In this document: in pieces, positions 8,323-18,900 of the stretch
Layout of the letters: every line of letters starts with the position of its first letter
Position numbering within the stretch: the first letter of the stretch is position 1
DNA from: Chromatiaceae bacterium
Lineage (GTDB): Bacteria; Pseudomonadota; Gammaproteobacteria; Chromatiales; Chromatiaceae
Reading direction: 5' to 3'
DNA length: 34,308 nt
NCBI GenBank assembly: GCA_022340195.1
Contig: JAJDOL010000209.1
Coordinates: 1-34,308 of the forward strand
Translations under genes and position numbers: made by a program
Notes under the pieces: generated by a model
The model's input: the letters and a program-made list of their open reading frames with translations, nothing else
What the model was told of the DNA's origin: nothing
Database searches by the model: none

Positions 8323-8763
8323 ATGTCTCGGCTGGCAAGTATTCCCATCTCTGCCGAGCCCATCGGCAGCACGCCGGAGGCTTGGGACAACAGTTTGCCC
8401 ATTCTCCATGAAATCCGCCATGGACTAAAACGCCTTGCCGAAACGGATGAAAGCACCCTGATCGACCTGAACGCAATCCCCTTCGGCCCCAACGACGAGG
8501 CACGGCTATTGGCGCTGCTCGGTAAAGGCGAGGTGAAGGCCGAGGTCGACGCCCTTGGGCCGACGCGCGTGTGGGAGAGCGCCGTACACGGCGTCTGGAT
8601 CATCGATCACCGCAATCTGGAAGAGCAACGCCTGGCCTTGCATATCGAAATCACAAAGATTCCGGACATCCTGCGCACCCAGTCTCAGGACATCATCGAG
8701 GCACTTCGGGCGTTCGAGGCTCGTATCGCAACGGGCCCCGGCGAGCCCGACCCGACCTCTTAG
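8323..8763 (+). CDS. HupH-like hydrogenase expression/formation protein
   Basis: 146 residues resembling the conserved C-terminal region of HupH/HoxQ/HyaF proteins, which assist maturation of exported [NiFe] hydrogenases (in Rhizobium, HupH acts with HupF/HupK during large- or small-subunit processing). Recognisable segments are PILHEIRHGLKRLAETD, LIDLNAIPFGPNDEARLLALLG, GEVKAEVDALGPTRVWESAVHGVWIIDH and LHIEITKIPDIL. At 146 residues it is about half the length of HyaF or HupH (about 280), so it is a single-domain version rather than a full-length one. No ribosome binding site is obvious before ATG 8323. It lies 170 bases upstream of hynS on the same strand and may share its regulation. I leave the symbol blank because the family contains several paralogues. 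Confidence 0.78.
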   Translation: MSRLASIPISAEPIGSTPEAWDNSLPILHEIRHGLKRLAETDESTLIDLNAIPFGPNDEARLLALLGKGEVKAEVDALGPTRVWESAVHGVWIIDHRNLEEQRLALHIEITKIPDILRTQSQDIIEALRAFEARIATGPGEPDPTS

Positions 8764-8840
8764 ATTCGACAACTGGACGCGCGCAAAGGAGACAAAGAAA
8801 CTGAAGAAGATTCGTCAACCGCCTGGTCACCCGTTCGGTG

Positions 8841-8910
8841 AAGAGAATGCGCTACGAATCTCCTTGAAAATCTTCGTACATTCTGCACCCTTGCGGAAGA
8901 TCATTCTCTT
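8841..8910 (+). promoter_or_regulatory. Nested inverted repeats in the hynS leader
   Basis: A perfect 9-base inverted repeat, AAGAGAATG (8841-8849) and CATTCTCTT (8902-8910), encloses a second perfect pair, TACGAA (8853-8858) and TTCGTA (8873-8878). The whole lies 23 to 93 bases before the hynS ATG. In RNA this could fold into a branched leader structure that ends before the strong ribosome binding site (AAGGAGGG, 8923-8930); in DNA the arms could be protein sites. No T-run follows, so it is not a terminator. Confidence 0.4.
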
Positions 8911-8933
8911 TAGGTCAATGCGAAGGAGGGACG

Positions 8934-10031
8934 ATGGCTGCTGAAAAGACCCTTGTCGAGAGTCTGCGCGAGCACGGAGTATCGCGGCGCGGCTTCCTCA
9001 AGTTCTGCGTCGCCACTGCCTCGATGATGGCCCTGCCGCCAACAATGGTCCCTGCCATCGCCGCGGCCCTGGAGAAGGCCAGGCGACCGTCCGTGATCTG
9101 GCTGTCGTTTCAGGAGTGCACCGGCTGCACGGAGTCCCTGACGCGCAGCTACTCCCCTACTGTGGAAGATCTGATCCTGAGCGTCATCTCCCTCGACTAC
9201 CACCACACATTGCAGGCCGCCTCGGGCGAAGCCGCAGAGCAGGCCCGCGAGCAGGCCATGAAGGAGAACTTCGGGAAATACCTGCTCGTGGTCGACGGGT
9301 CCCTGCCGGGTCCGGGCTCGAATCCGGGTTACTCGACCATCGCCGGCCGCAGCAACCTGCAGATCCTCGAAGAGACCCTGGAAGGAGCCGTCGCCGTCAT
9401 AGCCATCGGTAACTGCGCCGCCTTCGGGGGTCTGCCCAAGGCCAGCCCGAACCCCACCGGCGCCGTGGCCGTTCAGGATGTGGTCGCAGACAAACCCGTG
9501 ATCAACGTGTCCGGTTGTCCGCCTGTTCCCATGGTTATCAGCGGCGTACTGGCCCACTACCTCACCTTTGGTCAGCTCCCGGAGCTCGACGAATACCGCC
9601 GCCCGCTGGCCTTCTTCGGTCAGTCCATCCACGACCGCTGTTACCGCCGTCCCTTCTACGACAAGGGCCTGTTCGCGGAAAGCTTCGACGACGAGGGCGC
9701 CCGCAAGGGCTGGTGCCTGTACCGTCTGGGCTGCAAGGGTCCAATGACCTACAACGCCTGCGCCACGATGCGCTGGAACGCGGGCACGAGCTGGCCCATC
9801 GAGGCGGGTCATCCCTGCCTGGGCTGCTCGGAGCCCGATTTCTGGGATGCCGGCGGCTTCTACAAGGCATTGTCCGTGCCCATCGGCAACACCGGCGGCG
9901 CCCTCCTCGGGGGTGGGATCGCCGGCGCTGTCGCAGGTGGTGCCGCTGCGGCCGTGGCCAAGAAGAAGACCAAGACCGAGCAGGCCGAGCGCGCGCCGGT
10001 CAAGGTCGAAGAGCTGGAGCAGACCCTATGA
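8934..10031 (+). CDS. hynS: [NiFe] hydrogenase small subunit (HynS/HydS type)
   Basis: 365 residues. The electron-transfer subunit of a periplasmic or membrane-associated uptake-type hydrogenase. A Tat signal is present, with SRRGFLK at 17-23 followed by a hydrophobic stretch to about 47. Cluster ligands can be read directly: proximal 4Fe-4S Cys 62, 65, 161 and 195; distal 4Fe-4S His 233, Cys 236, 261 and 267; medial 3Fe-4S Cys 276, 295 and 298. The proximal motif is ECTGCTES, not the six-cysteine form (CTCC) of oxygen-tolerant enzymes, so a standard oxygen-sensitive cluster is expected. The C-terminus has a Gly/Ala-rich segment (about 319-342), then a basic and acidic tail. AAGGAGGG lies 3 bases before ATG 8934. 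The gene overlaps isp1 by ATGA. The order with isp1, isp2 and hynL matches the Thiocapsa and Allochromatium operons. Confidence 0.97.
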   Translation: MAAEKTLVESLREHGVSRRGFLKFCVATASMMALPPTMVPAIAAALEKARRPSVIWLSFQECTGCTESLTRSYSPTVEDLILSVISLDYHHTLQAASGEAAEQAREQAMKENFGKYLLVVDGSLPGPGSNPGYSTIAGRSNLQILEETLEGAVAVIAIGNCAAFGGLPKASPNPTGAVAVQDVVADKPVINVSGCPPVPMVISGVLAHYLTFGQLPELDEYRRPLAFFGQSIHDRCYRRPFYDKGLFAESFDDEGARKGWCLYRLGCKGPMTYNACATMRWNAGTSWPIEAGHPCLGCSEPDFWDAGGFYKALSVPIGNTGGALLGGGIAGAVAGGAAAAVAKKKTKTEQAERAPVKVEELEQTL

Positions 10032-10690
10032 GCGATCCAATGGAATTTCTGCTGTGGGTCAAGGGGCCCATGTTCGAGTGGGCCCTGGCCATCTTCGCGA
10101 TCGGGCTTGGGGCGCGTATCGTCGAAATCTTCATGCTCGGGCGTAAGCCGAATTACGCCGAGCCCCGGGGCAGCGAGCTTGGCCCCGGTTTCAGAACCCT
10201 GCTTTCCCGTACGGTCGCAGACCCGGGCACCTTCGCGCGCGCTCCCTTCGACGTGGTGGTGGGGCTCGTCTGGCACGTCGGCTTCCTGATCGCCCTACTC
10301 CTCTTCATCCCCCATATCGAGCTGATCAACAGCGTGCTCGGGCTCGCGTGGCCCGGCTTGCCGAATCCGGTGGTTGATGCCGTCGCCGCCGTTACCCTGG
10401 TGTCCCTGATCGCCGTCCTGATTCATCGCATCGCCCATCCGGTGAAGAAGCACATCAGTACCTTCGAGGACTACCTGATCTGGGTGGCGACCTTGCTACC
10501 CCTCTTAACCGGCTATCTGGCCTATCACCGGCTGATCAACCCCTACCCCATGGCCTTGGGGTTGCACATCTTTGCTGTCGAAATCTTCCTGATTCTGCTG
10601 CCCTTCACCAAGCTGACCCACATCTTCACCGCCTTCATCGCCCGTTGGTACACCGGCGCCACGTTCGGACGCAAGGGGGTAGTGTCATGA
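10028..10690 (+). CDS. isp1: Hydrogenase-linked b-type cytochrome membrane subunit Isp1 (NarI/DsrM-like)
   Basis: 220 residues with about five membrane helices, of the NarI/HdrE/DsrM-like haem b family. In Thiocapsa the Isp1 protein, encoded between the hydrogenase structural genes, is needed to couple HynSL in vivo and is thought to accept electrons from HynS in the membrane. Candidate haem-ligand histidines lie in WHVGFLIALLLFIPH, LIHRIAHPVKKH, LGLHIFAVE and KLTHIFTAF. The start ATG 10028 overlaps the hynS stop (ATGA), and the end overlaps the isp2 start in the same way, so the three genes are translationally coupled. The frame is open far upstream through hynS, but that stretch is a shadow of hynS. 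Confidence 0.93.
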   Translation: MSDPMEFLLWVKGPMFEWALAIFAIGLGARIVEIFMLGRKPNYAEPRGSELGPGFRTLLSRTVADPGTFARAPFDVVVGLVWHVGFLIALLLFIPHIELINSVLGLAWPGLPNPVVDAVAAVTLVSLIAVLIHRIAHPVKKHISTFEDYLIWVATLLPLLTGYLAYHRLINPYPMALGLHIFAVEIFLILLPFTKLTHIFTAFIARWYTGATFGRKGVVS

Positions 10691-11955
10691 CCGAGCTATC
10701 ACTTCAAAGGGGATTGGCGGCCCTGCGCGAGGAGATCGACGCCCCGGTAGCCGCCTTCTTCTCGAGCTGCGTGAACTGCGGGCTCTGTGCCCAGGCCTGT
10801 CCCTTCTACGTCGAGACCGGGGACCCCAGATACACGCCGATTCTCAAGGTCGAACCCCTGCGCCTGCTCTGGGAGCAGGAGTACACACTCTGGGGTAGGC
10901 TCAAGGTCATGGTCGGCATCGGCAGGAAGGTGACCGACGAGATGCTCGATGAGTGGGAGCCGCTCCTGTACGACTCCTGCACCATGTGCGGCCGCTGCTC
11001 GATGGTCTGCCCCGTGGGCAACGACATCCAGGCCATGGTGCGCAAGACCCGCGAGGGTATGGTGGCCTCCGGGCACGCGCCGGCCGGGCTCATCGAGGCC
11101 GCCGCCCGCGCCATCCGCACCGGCAGCCCCATGGGCCTGAAGTGGAGGACCCTGGAGGCCCAGATCAAGCACGTGGAGGCCAGCTCCGGCCTGACGGTGC
11201 CGGTCGACCGAGAAGACGTCGACTATCTGGTCATGCTCTCCTCCATGGAGGTCATCAACTTCCCCGAGTACCTGGAGGCCGTCGCCAGGATCTTCGACCA
11301 CGCAGGTGTCACCTGGACCTTGAGCAAGGACTATTTCGAGGCCACCAACGCCGGCATCCAGATCGGTAGCAGGGACATCGCTGCCGAGCTGGTCCAGCGC
11401 ATCGTCGATGCGGCGAGCAAGCTGCGGGTCCAGGGCGTGATCAGCCCCGAGTGCGGCCACGCCTACACCGCGGTGCGCTGGGAGGGCCCCAACCTGATCG
11501 AGCGTTCCTATCCATTCAAGGTCCACCACATCATCGAGGTGCTCGACGAGCTGAGGACCAAGGGCAAACTCGAAACCCACGGCAAGGAGACGGACCGCCT
11601 GTCCATGCACGACCCCTGCAACCTGGCGCGCAAGAGCGGCGTCATCGAAGAGCAGCGCAAGTTGATGGATCTGGTGGCCGAGAACTTCGTCGATCTGAAG
11701 GAGCACGGGAAATTCCAGTGGTGCTGCGGCGCGGGCGGCGGCGTCAGCTCCAATGAGCGCGCGGACAAGCTCAGGATGACCGCCTTCAAGCGCAAGAAGG
11801 CCCAAATAGAAGAGGTGGAGCCGGACCGCATGGTCACCATGTGTGCCACCTGCCGGACCCAGCTCGAGGAGGGCCTGGAGGAGTTCAACATGGATATCCC
11901 CGTGGTGAGCCTGACCGAGATCATCGCCGATCACCTGGTGGAGAAAGGGAGGTAG
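10687..11955 (+). CDS. isp2: HdrD/DsrK-like iron-sulfur protein Isp2
   Basis: 422 residues, expected on the cytoplasmic side. Two ferredoxin-type 4Fe-4S motifs are present: CVNCGLCAQACP (Cys 28, 31, 34, 38) and CTMCGRCSMVCP (Cys 98, 101, 104, 108). Two CCG-type domains follow: a degenerate one around PECGHAYTAVRWEGP, and a canonical one with DPCNLARKSG, FQWCCGAGGG and MCATCRTQLEEG. This is the layout of heterodisulfide reductase subunit D and DsrK, where the CCG domains bind an unusual 4Fe-4S cluster. In Thiocapsa, Isp2 with Isp1 links HynSL to cytoplasmic electron carriers, probably of sulfur metabolism. The start overlaps isp1 by ATGA. The TAG stop (11953-11955) lies inside a palindromic repeat element that separates this gene from hynL. 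Confidence 0.95.
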   Translation: MTELSLQRGLAALREEIDAPVAAFFSSCVNCGLCAQACPFYVETGDPRYTPILKVEPLRLLWEQEYTLWGRLKVMVGIGRKVTDEMLDEWEPLLYDSCTMCGRCSMVCPVGNDIQAMVRKTREGMVASGHAPAGLIEAAARAIRTGSPMGLKWRTLEAQIKHVEASSGLTVPVDREDVDYLVMLSSMEVINFPEYLEAVARIFDHAGVTWTLSKDYFEATNAGIQIGSRDIAAELVQRIVDAASKLRVQGVISPECGHAYTAVRWEGPNLIERSYPFKVHHIIEVLDELRTKGKLETHGKETDRLSMHDPCNLARKSGVIEEQRKLMDLVAENFVDLKEHGKFQWCCGAGGGVSSNERADKLRMTAFKRKKAQIEEVEPDRMVTMCATCRTQLEEGLEEFNMDIPVVSLTEIIADHLVEKGR

Positions 11956-12001
11956 GGTGCGCCGCGCGCACCAGCTGAAATGTGCGCACAGCGCACGCTA
12001 C
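11952..12001. repeat. REP-like palindromic repeat between isp2 and hynL
   Basis: The outer arms GTAGGGTGCGC (11952-11962) and GCGCACGCTAC (11991-12001) are inverted repeats with one mismatch. Inside are a perfect hairpin, GGTGCGC-cgc-GCGCACC (11956-11972), and a second, GTGCGC-aca-GCGCAC (11982-11996). The motif GTAGGGTGCGC with its complement is familiar to me as a dispersed intergenic repeat in many gammaproteobacteria. It supplies the isp2 stop codon and fills almost the whole 59-base gap to hynL. The hairpins may protect the upstream mRNA or tune hynL expression. Confidence 0.7.
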
Positions 12002-12014
12002 GAGAGAACAGACC

Positions 12015-13748
<1,734 letters not shown>

Positions 13749-13990
13749 CGGGAGGAAAGAGCGCCTCGGGGGGCGACCTCTCGAAGCCCCGATCCGGAAA
13801 TACGCCGATAGAGGACGAATCCCGGCCCGAGCGTTCCTTGAGACCACGCGCCACTGGGGGTACCATCGGCGCTCGGATTACGGGCCGGAACCTCTCGCAC
13901 GACATGGATCTGTCGCGCACCGAGCGTTAGGAACATAGGCTCGTCCGCGCCCGGCGTGACGGCTTCAAACAATCGACAGCAGCAGTAATC
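13749..13990. other. Intergenic region after hynL
   Basis: 242 bases with no gene I can support. A TCGGGG arm and a CCCCGA arm occur near 13767-13792 and could form a stem, but no T-run follows, so a Rho-independent terminator for the hydrogenase operon is not shown. Confidence 0.4.
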
Positions 13991-14734
13991 ATGGCAGCCA
14001 ATCCCGTTTCCGGTGCCGGCTATCTATTCGCTGGAATCAAGCTCATCACGCGCCCGGGACTGCGGCGATTCGTGCTGGTGCCACTGCTGATCAATATCCT
14101 GGTTTTCTCCGCGGCCATCTGGTACGGGATTTCCCAGTTCGAGTCCTTCCTGTTCTGGATGGAGTCCAATATTCCCTCCTGGCTTCATTGGCTGGACTGG
14201 ATCCTCTGGCCTCTGTTCGTCCTCGTCCTGGTGATACTGGTTTTCTACAGCTTCACACTGGTGGCAAACCTGCTCGCCTCCCCCTTCAACAGCCTGCTGG
14301 CGGAGAAGGTGGAGCTGCACCTCACCGGAAGACCTCTGGACGAGGGCGGCGGCTGGAAGAAGGCCCTGGTGGAGCTGCTACCCACCCTGCTCGACGAGGT
14401 AAAGAAACTGCTTTTCGCCGCTGTCCTGGCTATCCCCTTTCTGATCCTGTTCCTGATACCCGGAATCAACCTGGCCGCCCCGCTGCTTTGGTTTCTCTAT
14501 ACGGCCTGGATACTTACCTTGGAATACAGCGACTTCCCAATGGGTAATCACGGCCTCAAATTCGCCGAGATGCGCGCGCGCTTGCGCAGGAAGCGCCTCT
14601 TGGGACTGAGCTTCGGAGCGGCAACCGCAGGCATGACCATGGTCCCTGTGCTCAACTTCATCGTCATGCCGAGCGCCGTAGCGGGCGCTACCGCCATGTG
14701 GATCGCCCAGCTCAGCAAGACAGAGGATTCCTAG
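13991..14734 (+). CDS. cysZ: CysZ-like sulfate permease (EI24/DUF540 family)
   Basis: 247 residues, close to the 253 of E. coli CysZ, an inner-membrane sulfate uptake protein feeding cysteine synthesis. Family marks are the start NPVSGAGYLFAGIKLITRPGLRRFVLVPLLIN-like segment (residues 4-35), the long hydrophobic hairpins at about 24-46 and 65-95, NLLASPFNSLLAEKVE, and GNHGLKFAEMRARLRRKR near the C-terminus. The start is ATG 13991, without a clear ribosome binding site. It is followed, 161 bases on, by an efflux system with no obvious link. In a sulfur bacterium it would serve assimilatory sulfate uptake. The related eukaryotic EI24 annotation is only a family name. I am fairly sure of family, less of substrate. 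Confidence 0.85.
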   Translation: MAANPVSGAGYLFAGIKLITRPGLRRFVLVPLLINILVFSAAIWYGISQFESFLFWMESNIPSWLHWLDWILWPLFVLVLVILVFYSFTLVANLLASPFNSLLAEKVELHLTGRPLDEGGGWKKALVELLPTLLDEVKKLLFAAVLAIPFLILFLIPGINLAAPLLWFLYTAWILTLEYSDFPMGNHGLKFAEMRARLRRKRLLGLSFGAATAGMTMVPVLNFIVMPSAVAGATAMWIAQLSKTEDS

Positions 14735-14895
14735 TGATTGGTTGTGCCCGATGCCGGTCACGCGCAGGAACGGCGCGCTGCCTTACCCCTTTCGAATCCA
14801 CCTGGGCCGGCCTGCTGGTTTGCCCTTGATCTGGCACCTGTAGGCCCTAGCCTTCACCCTTAAGCCTAGTCTCTATCCGTCGAATCCTGCCGGCT

Positions 14896-15993
14896 ATGCT
14901 CCTGCGACTCTTTCTCGTCATCCTCTTCCTCGGTGCCATCCTCGGCAGCATCTTTGCCTGGAAGCAGATCCAGATGCGACAACAGGAGGCCATGGGTGGT
15001 CCACCTCCTCCGCCCGTCGTGGCGGTCGCCCAGGTCGGGCGGGAGGATTGGCAGCCGAGGTTGAACGCCGTCGGCAACCTGGTCGCCACCCAGGGAATCT
15101 TCGTCACCAACGAGGTGGCAGGTCAGGTGCGGGAGATCCACTTCGAGTCCGGCCAGTCCGTCGAGCAGGGTGATGTGCTTGTCCAACTCGACGACAGCGT
15201 CGACCAGGCGGACCTCAAAGGGTTGATCGCCCAGCGCGATCTGGCCAAGATCAAGGTAGGACGCTTCGGCAAGCTCCTCAAGGATCGCTCCGCCTCCCAG
15301 TCGGATTACGACGAGGCATCCGCGGAGTTGGACAGCGCCAAGGCCGCGGTCGCCGCCAAAGAGGCGCTGATCGCCAAGAAGAGAATCACCGCCCCCTTCG
15401 CCGGTCAACTCGGCATTCGCATCCTGGACTTGGGGGAGTATCTGGCCCCGGGTTCTCAAATCGTACCACTGGACGCCCTGAAGCCCATTTATGTGGACTA
15501 CTCCCTTCCGGAGCGCCACCTGCCCCGGATTTCCGTGGGCAAGCAGGTCCTGGTACAGGTCGCGGCCTACCCGGACAGGGATTTCGAAGGCACGATCGAG
15601 GCCATCAATCCGACGGTGGAGGAGAAGACCCGCTCCATCAGCGTACGGGCAATCCTTCAAAACCCGGAGCGCCTGCTGCGCCCCGGGATGTTCGCCGAGG
15701 TCAGTACCCTGCTGCCGGCTCGCGAGGGCCTTCTTACGCTGCCCCGCACTGCGATCACCTTCGCCCCGTACGGCGATACCGTCTTTCTGATTACCGAGCA
15801 GGACGGACAGACCCTGGTCGAGCGGCGGCAGGTGACAACGGGTCAGGCTCAGGGTGGGCAGGTGGAGATACTCCACGGCCTCGCTGCCGGTGACCGCGTG
15901 GTCATGGGCGGTCAAATCAAGCTGCGAAACGGCCAGCCGGTCACCCTCGACAACTCGGTGATTCCACCCGGAGACGGGCCGCTCCGGCCATGA
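14896..15993 (+). CDS. RND efflux periplasmic adaptor (membrane fusion protein)
   Basis: 365 residues. An N-terminal membrane anchor (about 1-22) is followed by a proline-rich linker (PPPPP near 36-40). The first half-lipoyl segment includes VTNEVAGQVREIHFESGQSVEQGDVLVQLD; next come a short helical hairpin (about 105-155), the second lipoyl half (ITAPFAGQLGIRILDLGEYL) and beta-barrel segments. Such adaptors connect an inner-membrane RND pump to an outer-membrane channel. The gene overlaps the pump gene by ATGA, so the two are translationally coupled. ATG 14896 has no strong ribosome binding site. The substrate is not predictable; resemblance is to the MexH/VexC-like group of short-hairpin adaptors. 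No outer-membrane factor gene lies nearby. Confidence 0.93.
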   Translation: MLLRLFLVILFLGAILGSIFAWKQIQMRQQEAMGGPPPPPVVAVAQVGREDWQPRLNAVGNLVATQGIFVTNEVAGQVREIHFESGQSVEQGDVLVQLDDSVDQADLKGLIAQRDLAKIKVGRFGKLLKDRSASQSDYDEASAELDSAKAAVAAKEALIAKKRITAPFAGQLGIRILDLGEYLAPGSQIVPLDALKPIYVDYSLPERHLPRISVGKQVLVQVAAYPDRDFEGTIEAINPTVEEKTRSISVRAILQNPERLLRPGMFAEVSTLLPAREGLLTLPRTAITFAPYGDTVFLITEQDGQTLVERRQVTTGQAQGGQVEILHGLAAGDRVVMGGQIKLRNGQPVTLDNSVIPPGDGPLRP

Positions 15994-18900
15994 GATTCAC
16001 GGACATTTTCATCCGCCGCCCGGTGCTGGCGAGCGTGATCAGCCTGCTGATCCTGGTCGTCGGCCTGCGCTCCATTGTAAGCCTGGAGGTACGCCAGTAT
16101 CCGGAAACCAAGGACACGGTCGTCACGGTAACCACCAGCTACCCCGGCGCCGGCGGCGCGCTGGTCAAAAGCTTCATCACAACGCCACTGCAGCAGGCCA
16201 TCGCCGAGGCCGACGGCATCGATTACCTCTTCTCGACCAGCGTTCAGGGCCGTTCCAGCATCGAGGCCCACATGGAGCTGGACTACGACCCCAAGGCCGC
16301 GGTCGCGGAAATCCAGGCCAAGGTAGCGAGTCAGCGCAACGTGCTGCCCGCCGAGGCGGAAGACCCGGTCATCGACGCCACCACCGGGGACCCGACCGCT
16401 CTCATGTACATGGCTTTCTTCAGCGAGACCATGAGCCTGTCGCAGATCAGCGACTACCTGCTGCGGGTCGTTCAACCGCAGCTCCAGGCGGTACCGGGTG
16501 TCGCCAAGGCCCAGCTCATCGGTAACAAGTCCTTCGCCATGCGTATCTGGCTGGATCCGCAACGCATGGCCGCCCTGGGCGTGTCGCCGACCGACGTGGA
16601 GGAGGTCCTGCGCCGCAACAATTACCTGGCCGGTATCGGCAAGCTCAAGGACCGCTATTTCGCTGTCGACCTGGCGGCAACCACGGACGTAAGCCGGGTC
16701 GAGGACTTCCGCAACCTGGTGGTGCTCGCGGATGGGAACGCCCTGGTGCGGCTGCAGGACGTGGCTGATGTGGAGCTTGGTGCCAAGGACTACGATTCCA
16801 CGACACTCTTCAAAGGAATCCCCGCCATCTTCATCGGCATCGAACAGGCGCCCGGGGAAAACCCCCTCTCGGTGGCCAATCGGGTTCATGAACTGTTGCC
16901 GGAGATCCGCGCCCAGCTCCCTATCGGGCTCGAAGCCCAAATTCCCTATGATGCCAGCGTCTTCATCAGCGACTCGATCGACGAGGTTTTCCAGACGCTG
17001 GCCGAGGCAGTCCTGATCGTCCTGGTCGTGGTTTTTTTGAGCCTCGGCTCCATACGCGCCGCTGTCGTTCCGGCGGTAGCCGTACCCCTCTCCCTCGTCG
17101 GCGGGGCCTTTCTGATGCTGCTGATGGGATTTTCCATCAATCTGCTGACCCTGCTGGCGATGGTGTTGGCCATCGGTCTGGTGGTCGACGACGCCATCGT
17201 CGTCGTCGAGAACGTGCACCGTCACCTCGAGCTGGGTGCATCGAAAAGCGACGCTGCGATTCAGGGAGCCCGCGAGCTCGCTGTCCCCATCATCGCCATG
17301 ACGACCACTCTGGTAGCCGTCTATGCCCCCATCGGTTTCATGGGCGGACTGGTAGGAACCCTCTTCACCGAGTTCGCCTTTTCCCTGGCGGCCGCGGTGC
17401 TCGTATCCGGAGTCGTCGCCCTGACGCTGTCCCCGATGCTCAGCGGCAAGGTGCTGCGCCCGGCAGGAAACGCCGGTCGCTTCGAGCTCGCCGTGGAAGG
17501 CTTCTTCGACTGGCTCGCGTCCGGCTACCGGGCATCCCTGAGCCGATGGCTCGCGTATCCCTCCGCGACGCTGGTCTTCGCCTTGATCGTGCTCGCGGCA
17601 ATCTGGCTCATGTTCGTCACGAGCAAGAACGAGCTGGCACCCACCGAGGATCAGAGCATCCTCTTCTTCCAGGCCGTCGGACCCCAAACCGCGACCGTGG
17701 AGTACAACCAGGTCTATGCCAAGCAGATCGTCGACATCTTCGAGAACTTTCCCGAGTACAGCGAGAGCTTCGTGTTGGTAGGCTTCGGAGGGGACTCGAG
17801 CACGACCTTCGGCGGTTTCAAGATGCGACCGACCACCGAGCGCGAGCGCTCCCAGATGGAGATCAATCCGGAGCTGCAAGGCAAGCTTTCCCGGGTGGCC
17901 GGGCTGCAGGTCGCCGCCTTCCCGCGTCCCAGCCTACCGGCGGCAGGCCGCGGCCTCCCCATGCAATTCGTGATCACCACCGATGCGGGCTACGAGGAGC
18001 TAGACCAGGTCGGTGGCGAGCTCATCGGGCGGGCGATGGCCAGCGGAAAATTCATATTCCTACGCAAGGGAGTCGAGCTCGACCGGCCCAAGACCACCGT
18101 GCGCATCGACCGCGATCGCGCCGGTGACCTGGGGGTGGACATGCGCGAGATCGGGCGCAGCCTCGCGACCATGCTCGGGGACGGCTACGTAAACCGCTTC
18201 AGCCTTGCCGAGCGCAGCTACGAGGTCATTCCCCAGGTCATGCGGGCATTCCGGCTCGACCCCTCCATGCTCGACGACTACTACCTCAAGGCCGCTTCCG
18301 GCGAACTGGTTCCCCTGTCCAGCCTGGCGCGCTTCGAAAACACCGTGGAGCCGAGCAAACGCACCCAGTTCCAGCAGCTCAACTCCCTGACTCTCGAGGG
18401 CATTATGGCGCCGGGCGTTACCCTCGGCGATGCCATTGGCTTCCTGGAGACCGAAGCCCGGCAAGTTCTGCCCCGGGGCTACGACTGGGACTTCATGGGT
18501 GAGTCGCGCCAGTTCGCCCGGCAGGGAAGCGCCCTTGTAATCACCTTCTTCATGTCGCTGCTCGTGATCTACCTGGTGTTGGCGGCCCAGTTCGAGAGCT
18601 GGCGCGATCCAATCATCATCCTGGTCTCCGTGCCCATGTCCATCTTCGGGGCCACGGTCTTCCTGACGCTCGGTTTCGCCAGCGTCAACATTTATACCCA
18701 GGTGGGCCTGATCACCCTGATCGGGCTGGTCGCCAAGAACGGAATTCTCATCGTCGAGTTCGCCAACCAGTTGCGGATCCGTGAGGGTCTGGACAAGCGC
18801 GAGGCGGTGGAGCAGGCGTCGCGCATCCGTCTACGGCCCATTCTGATGACGACACTGTCCATGGTGGTGGCCATGGTGCCCCTACTCATCGCCACAGGCC

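Noticed and set aside
8822-8900. Possible sigma-54 promoter before hynS
   Set aside because: TGGTCACCCGTTCGG and TGCACCCTTGCGG were compared with the TGGCAC-N5-TTGCA consensus; the invariant GG and GC dinucleotides are not both present at the right spacing.
9515-10027. Upstream extension of the isp1 frame through hynS
   Set aside because: The frame is open by codon bias only; the ATGA overlap at 10028 and the membrane-protein N-terminus define the true start.
10699-11934. Minus-strand open frame of 411 codons opposite isp2
   Set aside because: Fully antisense to a gene with clear iron-sulfur motifs; His/Asp/Leu-rich shadow sequence without a plausible start signal.
13767-13800. Terminator after hynL
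   Set aside because: A TCGGGG/CCCCGA stem is possible but no T-run follows on the plus strand.
15912-17879. Minus-strand open frame of 655 codons opposite the RND permease
   Set aside because: Its composition (Gln, His, Gly, Asp-rich) is the usual antisense shadow of a GC-rich membrane protein gene; no domain is visible.
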